Source: Urechis unicinctus (Eukaryota; Annelida; Polychaeta; Xenopneusta; Urechidae). Taken from it: a stretch of 64,000 nt of DNA. Positions 52,860 to 64,000 of the stretch are shown one piece after another. Made by a program: the position numbers and the translations under genes. The notes under the pieces were generated by a model. The model did no database searches, was not told the origin of the DNA, and saw only the letters and a program-made list of their open reading frames with translations. Location of the stretch: contig CM067348.1 in NCBI GenBank assembly GCA_034190875.2, positions 46,454,781 through 46,518,780 on the forward strand, in the 5' to 3' direction. Numbering within the stretch: position 1 is the stretch's first letter; each line of letters begins with the position of its first letter.

Positions 52860-55800
52860 CAAAAATACGCTTTGTGCATGACTTTCATACCGATTTAATC
52901 TTATATTTCACAGAATTAGCTATGCATCACAAGTATCCCCTTTTTAAAATTTTTTATTATAACGACTTCCGCAAAATGTCCGTTTTCGCAGTCCATAATA
53001 TATTATTATTTTGGCGCATCTGTATGGCCATCGTGATAAATAAATCAAGTGGAAATCAGTGTTCAGTTAGTAGGCAGTGTGTGACCTTGCAGGGAAGCCA
53101 ATAGGTAGCAAATTTAACCGCAATAATACGCTTCAGTTATCAAATAAACAAGCCGTCCCTTACAGCTCTCACCATCAACAATAATTTCACGCATGTGATG
53201 AATCACGCAGACGATTTTACCTTTGACGTGTGATGCATGTTCCTGGGAACATATAATAAAAGCGATAATATAATATAATAAAATGGACAATTTCGACATC
53301 ACATTCATGTGGCACAGCCTCGTAATGATCGATATCTTGCAGGTTTATGGAAATAAAACCTACAAGTAAATTATTATCCTTAATAAATATTGTACCAGCT
53401 CAGTATCTGTACTATGAAGTGATAAGCAGTTAATTACCACGAGCCTGAGATGATTATATAACCACAATGATCCACCTCATGGCATATTCCCATGTATATT
53501 TCGGTAAGTTAGTGTAATGGTCGTAACTACATCCCCCCTTTGCGTTAACTTATAGTTATTAGTATTAACAGAAGTCACGGCCTTGTAAATAATCCCGTTT
53601 ATTTTGTGGTAACATTATATCAATATTTGTATCTGTAAATTGTTGTCTCATAACTATTTGACATGGTCGCCTACCTTTGTATTGATTATTGATATCGCGT
53701 TGCTCATTTCCAAGCAAATGCTTGATTTTGTATACCAATCTAATCGACCCGAAGACATTTAAATAGTACTATTTGAAAAATATTCTGAAAAGTCTGGTTG
53801 CCCATTTTAATTTGAGCCAGTAAAACAGATCATTTACCTAGACAGATATTGACTTGTAAAAACAAAGTACAACAACAACTAACTTTGTACAATAATGACC
53901 AGCTCAACTTATCGTCAAAGGGGTATAAGCGTATTGGTTTACAACACACTTGCATAAGCAATACGCAATAAAAAATAAATAAGAAAACCCCCACAGGTCG
54001 CTATCGAGGTAATGTTGGTCAAAACAATTTAGAAGAAGCAGATTAGCCTGTAGTTAAATACCTCCAATCCCGACGTTCTGTTATTCTGGCCATCAGCTTA
54101 ATATTCCCCGGTCGGCATCGTTCAACTAAACTTAGCTACACTTTTGTCTATGAATGAATGTTCGTAATTTACATAGTTCGACTTGTCCTCCTTAATCGAG
54201 GGTACGGATGTTATCATTTGACAAAAGACAAACTTCAGTCATGTTAATCATACCTTCCTGCCTGTTAGTGAAAAAAAAGTTTAATCGGTAAGGCAGCTGA
54301 TATATTGAAACCTGACCACACAGTGCGTCACCAGATATTACAGTGACTCAAAATTTACTGAATACCGCTCGGTAAATTTGTAATCTGGACATATAAAGTA
54401 CCGTGTGTTTCGTAGCAGGGTATTGCATTGTTATCCTACGACTCCGACTGTCAATTTTGCAAAATCTATATTTGTCATTAAAGCGATCAGATATATTTTC
54501 GCTCAACTGCCGCCACGGAGATTCATTACCTGCGACAACGGCTTATATTTTATGTGAACAAATGCAATACATTGTCTGGAAGTTCTCAAATAATACACTG
54601 TGATGGAATCACCTTGCGTTCGGTGCTTTTAATAGATTTGCAAGAAGCGATAGATCAGTTAATTAATGTACGTGTCCGACCATTTTATGCAACCAGAAGA
54701 TGATATTGTGTACGACTATGACGATAAATAATCTATGTTGAAAGGGAGATAACCTTTGAGCGGCTTGTGGCTCATTACGATGTAAAATTTATATACCAGC
54801 ATAGCACATATACAGAGAATAAATTTAAAAGTATTATCTACTGAACTTTTGACTCGTAGCTAATGCTTCAATGTACCATGTTCTGGTTTTGGAATCTGCT
54901 AGCACGTAGGCAATGAAAGTTTACAATGCCAAGGTAGCGTCATATAATGTCGGGACCAAAATTACATGCATTACGTGCACGCAGGGTTACTCAATGATCA
55001 ATATTTTCTATGAAAGCCAATGTGGCGATGTTGTTGCGCACATCAATAGACAGCGCCTATATACTAAATAGATCATTGTTCCGATGGAAATTAACCGTTT
55101 TATATATATCCACATATATAGCAATATGAGTAAAAATAAAGCATGGAAAAGTTTTATTTTATGGAACAAACCAGGGAAAGCATGGTTCCCTTAGCCCCAT
55201 GTTAGAATAATGCTGTTATATGATTACTACTTTGCCATACTTTCATTAAAACTATATGTTAGATTTGTGGTTATTCTCCAGGATGAGTCAATGATGTATG
55301 ATGACGGTTAAAATTTCTCCAAAGAAATACGACTATCTCTATACATTTGTGCTCTAGAAACGATATAAGACTTCACCAGACAGTACATTCCAGCTCATTT
55401 GATTCAGTATCTTAACATTTTAACCCATAATGATGTATCACAACGTTCCGAAACGACCTTTACACGCATTTAAGTATCATTAATGGGTGTTTGCTCCGGT
55501 TTCTGAAACTATAAATTGATATACCAGGATCTAAGGCGCTATCAGCTTCTGAGCCGTTTACTTTCTCCAACCTTTTAAGCTATTTTGAAAGTCAACATCG
55601 CAACTGTATTTGACGTCCTGGGATGTATCAGCAAGACCGTCAAAAGTCCATATTGTGTAGATTAACAAATTGACAAATATTTATGAACTGTAGCGGACAA
55701 CAGAAATATGAAGATGTAGCTCACAAGTTCGTTCAAAAGAGAATCAAATTTTTCTTCGCATCAAAGCATAAATCAAGGCAATGTTATGTTACATCAACGG

Positions 55801-58254
55801 CAGTCACTTTTTAAATGTGGTATATTGTTGTAAAGAACATTCCACAACAGTAATATGCCGAATCGATTCGATGTACCCTGTCTGTTTTATTTCAACTACA
55901 TATGCCAACACCATGTTCATTGCGCTTCAGGTACTAATGCAAATTTGATGATTTACTTTTGAGGTCATCTTACAACTGACGATAGTTAAAGTTCCTCAAC
56001 GTTTTCAATCTAGATTATGTGTCAATCACTTTGTAGAAAATACATGAGCAGCATCTGTACTGCCATAAACATTTGAGGACTTATACAAATAACGCATTGC
56101 GAGTCTATACCAAATAAACTCCCACAAACAGTGCAAGCATTCTTTCCTGCTTTGTCGTCTGAAGTTATTTAAAAGAAAAGTGTGCCAGAACGTTGTCAAG
56201 GGTCGCTTTGCGCGCATTGTAAATAACAAAATGCCTAATGTTTCACCTATTTCTCATAATATTGACAAAACAATTGTTGCTTGGTGGAGCCGTTATCTTA
56301 ATTATACCTCATACATACCCGCCCTTTAATTGTGCCCTTTCCTTTATGGCACGACGTTTATCAGACGTGTTAATGAAATAAACTTTCATGTAGAAGAGAA
56401 ACCCCTTCGGCAAATGTCTACTAGATGTGCGATACTATTTGAGACAACTCACGTTCACAGAAATCTGCTATACATTATCGTTGTGTGTAGATTTTTGATA
56501 TCTTGCATACTTAAGTAGCTCCGATAGTGCAAAGGTTCAGGAAGCGAGTATATTATGACTAATTAGAGCCAACCGCAACATGCTGTACATGTCGACTTAC
56601 ATAGGTGCATTTGAGGCAAATATCTTTTTTTGTGCAGTAGAATGGTGTTGTTTTAATTGCAAATGTTGGATTTGTTATCAATTTAACGCTTTGCTGATGC
56701 CACGGTGCCGATTGACATATTATTACCCCATAATAGGGTTGAGGGCTGTATTGTACATGCAATGATGTAAGCTCAAGGGGTAGGCAAAATGGTCAATATG
56801 CGCCTAAGCATAGAATCGTAATTCAGGACAACCTCTCGATCTTAGATTCAATGGCGAAACTGTTCCATTGACATTGATCATCTTTTACGGTATGCCTAGG
56901 CTTAGGACCAATGAGATTAATATGGGACAAAACTTTTATTGTATTTGGTATTTTTGTTACGTGAGCCGATACCCTGCGAACAATTATGAGTTAAGCAGAG
57001 GTAAAGAAATCTCGCGAGGAACGCATGCATGTAGCGCTATAATTACTATTACATGCGTTTTACATCATAAGTAAATCTTGTATTTTCTTCTCTTTGACTA
57101 GATTAAAAGTTGCTCAGTTTGCACTGATATATACCCTGTTTTGCTTTTATTGTTCTTTAATTAGTCATTTCCTTAGCCCAAAATAGTAAACTGCCATGCG
57201 TGCGAACAATATCGCTGGAATTTACGATCACATATATAAAAAAGTACTGAATCTGAAGAAAATAGCGGGTGTCAAACATGGAGACTATTGCTGCTTAAAT
57301 TACCAGCATTGGCAAATTTTGTCACGGATCCGGCGCTTGACCCAATGGTCGGCAAAAGGGCAATAAGCTTACCAACTGATAAACATGCAAATGTATGTAA
57401 TTCGTTAACATTTTGTGTGTCCGTACCTTCATCGCGATCAATTTCACTGTCCTCTGCAATATCATCGACGAAACAGCATGTTTGCTATAATGATAAGTCT
57501 TCTTTATTAAAAAGGAGAATGGCAACTGGCTGTCATTCGGATATTGTACCGGTATTTGTGTTCTGATACACTGACATCGTTGCATTGTATCCTCAGTATT
57601 ATATCCAGCCGTAAATAAGTCATGTGAATGGTACATTCCAAATTGTATATTAATTGAGAACCCTCGTATGATGAAAGTAATAAAGACTCTTTTTTTGTGA
57701 TACTGCAATAACGGGGATAAATATCTGTCTGTGATAGGGGTAGCACGATCCATCAATTCAGCAGATCCGCATAGCTATCGTCGAACAGACTAAATTAATG
57801 TTCTACCCCCTGCTGCGTCATGTAAGTGTAAACAATGACGTATCTAACAGCATATAACATCAGCCATGGAAGGCGACCATAAGCTCACAAGGGTCAGCTT
57901 TATAACAAGACGACGTACGTATGGATAAGAGGCATTCCCTTGTCGCCCGTGCAGAGAAAACAGTGCTGCAGTGACCAAACTATTTCTCAGCTTATAACAG
58001 CCCCCAATTGCATACTGTCTTGGTACCTATGGTCTAGTTTCGATACAAAACGTTTGCGTTTTAAGGAACAACATAGCCCAGGTGGCACTTACGACATGTA
58101 GGACACATGCTCAGCCGGATGTTATTGGGAGAACCCGTAATAAAATTGTAGGCAACTCAAGATAGCTAAGATATTTGTCAAGCATACTAGTCACTGGAGC
58201 ACGCTTTAATGGGCCGGACCAAGGAACAACATCGCTAAATTGGCATTTTAGTGT
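52860..58254. repeat. 5.4-kb tandem repeat, unit 1
   Basis: This is the first complete unit; the anchor ATGACTTTCAT lies at 52878, 58255 and 63701. It is AT-rich. Short minus-strand frames remain open here and in unit 2: 53114-53308 (hydrophobic start, LSILLYYIIAFIIC), 54348-54536 (no ATG) and 57272-57484 (no ATG; contains DDIAEDSEIDRDEG). None matches a known family, and high DNA identity between units means shared openness is weak evidence of coding. Confidence 0.9.
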
Positions 58255-61200
58255 ATGACTTTCATAACGATTTAATCTTATATTTCACAGAATTAGCTGT
58301 GCATCACAAGTACCCCATTTTTTAAAATTTTTATTATAACGACTTCCGCAAAATGTCCGTTTTCGCAGTCCATAATGTATTATTATTATTTTGGCGCATC
58401 TGTATGGTCATCGTGATAAACAAATGCAAGTGGAAATCAATGTTCAGTTAGTAGGCAGTGAGTGACCTTGCAGGGAAGCCAATAGGTAGCAAATGTAACC
58501 GCAATAATACGCTTCAGTTATCAAATAAACAAGCCGTCCCTTACAGCTCTCACCATCAACAATAATTTCACGCATGTGATGAATCACGCAGACGATTTTA
58601 CCTTTGACGTGTGATGCATGTTCCTGGGAACATATAATAAAAGCGATAATATAATATAAAAAAATGGACAATGTCGACATCACATTCATGTGGCACAGCC
58701 TCGTAATGATCGATATCTTGCAGGTTTATGGAAATAAAACCTACAAGTAAATTATTATCCTCTATAAATATTGTACCAGCTCAGTACCTGTACTATGAAG
58801 TGATAAGCAGTTGATCACCACGTGCCTTAGATGATGATATAACCACAATGATCCACCTCATGGCATATTCCCATGTATATTTCGGTAAGTTAGTGTAATG
58901 GTCGTTACTACATCCCCTCTTTGCGTTAACTTATAGTTATTTGTATTAACAGAAGTCGAAACAGTAACAATAAGTCTCACGGCCTTGTAAATAATCCCGT
59001 TTATTTTGTGGTAACATCATATCAATATTTGTATCTGTAAATTATTGTCTCATAACTATTTGACATGGTCGCCTACCTTTGTATTGATTATTGATATCGC
59101 GTTGCTCATTCCCAAGCAAATGCTTGCTTTTGTATACCAATCTAACCGACCCGAAGACATTTAAATAATACTATTTGAAAAATATTATGAAAAGACTGGT
59201 TACCCATTTTAATTTGAGCCAGTAAAACAGATCATTTACCTAGACAGATATTGACTTGTAAAAACAGAGCACAACAACAACTAACTTTGTACAATAATGA
59301 CCAGCTCAACTTATCGTCAAAGGGGTATAAGCGTATTGGTTTACAACACACTTGCATAAGCAATACGCAATAAAAAATAAATAAAAAAAAAAACCCACAG
59401 GTCGCTATCGAGGTAATGTTGGTCAAAACAATTTAGAAGAAGCAGATTAGCCTGTAGTTAAATACCTCCAATCCCGACGTTCTGTTATTCTGGCCATTAT
59501 CAGCTTAATATTCCCCGGTCGGCATCGTGCAACTAAACTTAGCTACACTTTTGTCCATGAATGAATGTTCGTAATTTACATAGTTCGACTTGTCCTCCTT
59601 AATCGAGGGTACGGATGTTATCATTTGACAAAAGACAAACTTCAGTCATGTTAATCATACCTTCCTGCCTGTTAGTGAAAAAAAAGTTTAATCGGTAAGG
59701 CAGCTGATATATTGAAACCTGACCACACAGTGCGTCACCAGATATTACAGTGACTTAAAATTTACTGAATACCGCTCGGTAAATTTGTAACCTGGACATA
59801 TAAAGTACCGTGTGTTCGGTGGAAGGGTATTGCATTGTTATCCTACGACTCCGACTGTCAATTTTGCAAAATCTATATTTGTCATTAAAGCGATCAGATA
59901 TATTTTCGCACAACTGCCGCCACGGAGATTCATTACCTGCGACCATGGTTTATATTTTATGTGAACAAATGGAATACATTGTCTGGAAGTTCTCAAATTA
60001 TACACTGTGATGGAATCACCTTGCGTTCGGTGCTTTGAATAGATTTGCAAGAAGCAATAGATCAGTTAATTAATGTACGTGTCCGACCATTTTATGCAAC
60101 CAGAAGATGATAATGTGTACGACTATGGCGATAAATAATCTGTGTGGAAAGGGAGACAACCTTCGAGCGGCTTGTGGCTCATTACGATGTAAAATTTATA
60201 TACCAGCATAGCACATATACAGAGAATAAATTTAAAAGTATTATCTACTGAACTTTTGACTCGTAGCTAATGCTTCAATGTACCATGTTCTGGTTTTGGA
60301 ATCTGCCAGCACGTAGGCAATGAAAGCTTACAATGCCAAGGTAGCGTCATATAATGTCGAGACCAAAATAACATGCATTACGTGCACGCAGGGTTACTCA
60401 ATGATCAATATTTTCTATGAAAGCCAATGTGGCGATGTTGTTGCGCACATCAATAGACAGCGCCTATATACTAAATAGATCATTGTTCCGATGGAAATTA
60501 ACCGTTTTATATATACCCACATATATAGCAATATGAGTAAAAATAAAGCATGAAAAACTTTTATATAATGGAACAAACCAGGGAAAGCATGGTTCCTTTA
60601 GCCCCATGTTAGAATAATGCTGTTATATGATTACTACTTCGCCATACTTCCATTAAAACTATATGTTAGATTTGTGGCTATTCTCCAGGATGAGTCAATG
60701 ATGTATGATGACGGTTAAAATTTCTCCAAAGAAATACGACTATCTCTATACATTTGTAACGATATAAGACTTCACCAGACAGTACATTCCAGCTCATTTG
60801 ATACAGTATCTTAACATTTTAACCCATAATGATGTATCACAACGTTCCGAAACGACCTTTACACGCATTTAAGTATCATTAATGGGTGTTTGCTCCGGTA
60901 TCTAAAACTATAAATTGATATACCAGGATCTAAGGCGCTATCAGCTTCTGAGCCGTTTACTTTCTCCAACCTTTTAAGCTATTTTGAAAGTCAACATCGC
61001 AACTGGATTTGACGTCCTGGGATGTATCAGCTTGACCGTCAAAAGTCCATATTGTGTAGATTAACAAATTGACAAATATTTATGAACTGTAGCGGACAAC
61101 AGAAATATGAAGATGTAGCTCACAAGTTCGTTCAAAAGAGAATCCGATTTTTCTTCCCATCAAGGCATAAATCAAGGCTATTTTATGTTACATCAACGGC

Positions 61201-63700
61201 AGTCACTTTTGAAAATGTGGCATATTGTTGTAAAGAACATTCCATAACAGTAATATGCCGAATCCCTTCGATGTAACCTGTCTGTTTTATTTCAACTACA
61301 TTTGTCAAAACCATGTTCATTGTGCTTCAGGTACTTATGCAGATTTGATGATTTACTTTTGAGGTCATCTTACAATTGACGATAGTTAAAGTTCCTCAAC
61401 GTTTTCAATCTAGATTATGTGTCAATCACTTTGTAGAAAATACATGAGCAGCATCTGTACTGCCAATAAACATTTGAGGAATTATACTAATAACGCATTG
61501 CGAGTCTATACCAAAAAAACTCCCACAAACAGTGCAAGCATTCTTTCCTGCTTTGTCTTCTGAAGTTATTTAAAAGAAAAGTGTGCCAGAACGTTGTCAA
61601 GGGTCGCTTTGCGCGCATTGTACATAACAAAATGCCTAATGTTTCTCATAGTTCTCATAATATTGACACACAATTGTTGCTTGGTGGAGTTGTTACCTTA
61701 ATTATACCTCATACACAACCGCTCTTGAATTGTGCCCTTTCCTTTATGGCACGACGTTTATCAGACGTGTTAATGAAATAAACTTTCATGTAGAAGAGAA
61801 ACCCCCTTCGGCAATTGTCTACTAGATGTGCGATCCTATTTGAGACAATTCACGTTCACAGACATCTGTTATACATTATCGTTGTGTGTAGATTCATGAT
61901 ATCCTGCATACTTAAGTAGCTCCGATAGTGCGAAGGTTCAGGAAGCGAGTATATTATGACAAATTAGAACCAACCGCAACATGCTGTACACGTCGAGTTA
62001 CATAGGTGCATTTGAGGCAAACATCTTTTTTGCAGTAGAATGGTGTTGTTTTAATTGCAAATGTTGGATTTGTTATCAATTTAACGCTTTGCTGATGCCA
62101 CGGTGCCGATTGACATATTATTACCCCATAATAGGGTTGAGGGCTGTATTGTACATGTAATGATGTAAGCTCAAGGGGTATGCAAAATGGTCATTATGCG
62201 CCTAAGCATAGAATCGTAATTCAGGACAACCTCCTTCGATACTAGATTCAATGGCGAAACTGTGCCATTGACATTGATCATCTTTCACTGTATGCCTAGG
62301 CTTTGGACATAAAAATGAGCCAAAATCATTCCTCAGGCAACTCAAAATGCATTAATGTCCAACATTTGGTATTTTGGTTACGTGAGCCGATACCCTGCGA
62401 ACAATTATGAGTAAAGCAGAGATAAATAAATCGCGCATGGAACGCATGCATGTAGCGCTATAATTACTATTACCTGCGTTTAACATCATAAGTGATGCTT
62501 GCATTTTCGTCTCTTCGACTAGATTAAAATTTGCTCAGTTTCCATTGATATATACCCTGTTTTGCTTTTATTGTTCTTTAATTAATCATTTCCTTAGCAA
62601 AATAGTAAACTGCCCTGCGTGCGAACAATATCGCTGGAATTAACGATCACATATATAAAAAAGTACTAAATCTGAAGACAATAGCGGGTTTCAAACATAG
62701 AGACTATTGCTTCTTAAATTACCAGCATTGTCAAATTTTGTCACGGATCCGGCGCTTGACCCAATGGTCGGCAAAAGGGCAATAAGCTTACCAACTGATA
62801 AACATGCAAATGTATGTAATTCGTTAACCTTTTGTGTGTCCGTACCTTCATCGCGATCAATTTCACTGTCCTCTGCAATATCATCGACGAAACAGCATGT
62901 TTGCTATAATGATAAGTCTTAAAAGTATTAAAAAGCGAATGGAAACTGGCTGCCATTCGGATATTGTACCGGTATTTGTGTTCTGATACACGGACATCGT
63001 TGCATTGTAGCCTTAGTATTATATCCAGCCGTATATAAGCCGTGTGAGTGGTACATTCCAAATTATATATTAATTGAGAGCCCTCGTATGATGAAAGTAA
63101 TAAAGACTCATTTTTTGTGAGACTGCAATAACGGTGATAAATATCAGTCTGTGATAGGGGTAGCACGATCCATCAATGCAGCAGATCCGCATAGCTATCG
63201 TCGAACAGACTATGTTTAGTGTTACTCTGTATTGCATACAATAATGTTCTACCCCCTGCTGCGTCATGTAAGTGTAAACAATGACGTATCTAACAGCATA
63301 TAACATCAGCCATGGAAGGCGACCATAAGCTCACAAGGGTCAGCTTTATAACAAGACGACGTACGTATGGATAAGAGGCATTCCCTTGTCGCCCGTGCAG
63401 AGAACACAGTGCTGCAGTGACCAAACTATTTCTCAGCTTATAACAGCCCCCAATTGCATACTGTCTTGGTACCTACGGTCTAGTTTCGATACAAACCGTT
63501 TTCGTTTTAAGGAACAACATAGCCCAGGTGGCACTTACGACATGTAGGACACATGCTCAGCCGGATGTTATTGGGGGAACCCGTAATAAAATTGTAGGCA
63601 ACTCAAGATAGCTAAGATATTTGTCAAGCATACTAGTCACTGGAGCACGCTTTAATGGGCCGGGCCAAGGAACAACATGGCTAAATTGGCAATTTAGTGT
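58255..63700. repeat. 5.4-kb tandem repeat, unit 2
   Basis: It is 5446 bp long against 5377 bp for unit 1. Differences are scattered substitutions and short indels, such as an extra ACAGTAACAA-type insert near 58960. The minus-strand frames correspond to 58444-58689, 59755-59946 and about 62690-62909. The first extends further than in unit 1. Confidence 0.93.
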
Positions 63701-64000
63701 ATGACTTTCATAACGATTTAATCTTATATTTCACAGAATTAGCTATGCATCACAAGTATCGCATTTTTTTAAATTTTTATTATAACGACTTCCGCAAAAT
63801 GTCCGTTTTCGCAGTCCATAATGTATTATTATTATTTTGGCGCATCTGTATGGCCATCGTGATAAACAAATGCAAGTGGAAATCAATGTTCAGTTAGTAG
63901 GCAGTGTGTGACCTTGCAGGGAAGCCAATAGGTAGCAAATTTAACGCAATAATACGCTTCAGTTATCAAATAAACAAGCCGTCCCTTACAGCTCTCACCA
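63701..64000. repeat. 5.4-kb tandem repeat, start of unit 3
   Basis: The last 300 bp match the beginning of units 1 and 2 closely, so the array continues past the right edge. Its true copy number is unknown. Confidence 0.95.

Overview
The window reads as animal nuclear DNA, most likely from an aquatic invertebrate. It is AT-rich and has spliced genes with short GT-AG introns, long microsatellites, Ty3/Gypsy and DIRS-like retroelements and a multi-kilobase tandem array. No operons, rRNA or tRNA genes were seen. The species cannot be named from the sequence.

Layout. 1-9.1 kb is a graveyard of retroelement pieces: a DIRS-like tyrosine-recombinase fragment, a DIRS-like RNase H fragment, a Gypsy RNase H fragment, an imperfect 73-bp inverted repeat at about 1.17 and 6.74 kb, and a perfect 27-bp-stem hairpin at 2.97 kb. 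9.6-13.1 kb (+) holds a 10-exon gene with a KMT5A-like SET domain, acidic linker exons and two zinc-finger-like motifs; it stops inside a 37-bp minisatellite. 13.5-14.4 kb (-) is a shortened copy of a repeat also found at 28.9-35.7 kb. 14,407-22,606 (-) is a young, complete Ty3/Gypsy element with near-identical LTRs, gag, protease, RT/RNase H, integrase, a small membrane ORF, PBS, PPT and a textbook A-AAA-AAC -1 frameshift site with a downstream stem. 22.6-36.2 kb is mostly decayed DNA with short open frames, several of them duplicated, plus a long (TA)n.

36,931-49,330 (-) is the most interesting locus: a gene of at least 14 exons whose phases all agree. From N to C terminus it encodes a KMT5A-like SET domain, acidic linkers, two zinc-finger-like motifs, a tyrosine-recombinase (Crypton-like) domain that keeps most catalytic residues, and a basic C-terminal tail. 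Only one homopolymer frameshift interrupts it. A second, internally deleted Gypsy remnant (46.0-48.6 kb) sits inside one of its introns. The 9.6-kb gene is a paralogue lacking the recombinase half. Together they suggest a mobile or formerly mobile family joining a histone-methyltransferase-type domain to a DNA recombinase.

49.3-52.9 kb shows nothing recognisable. From about 52.87 kb to the right edge runs a tandem array of ~5.4-kb units: two complete copies and the start of a third.

All exon models come from reading splice signals and phase by eye. Family names rest on motif recognition, not on a database search.
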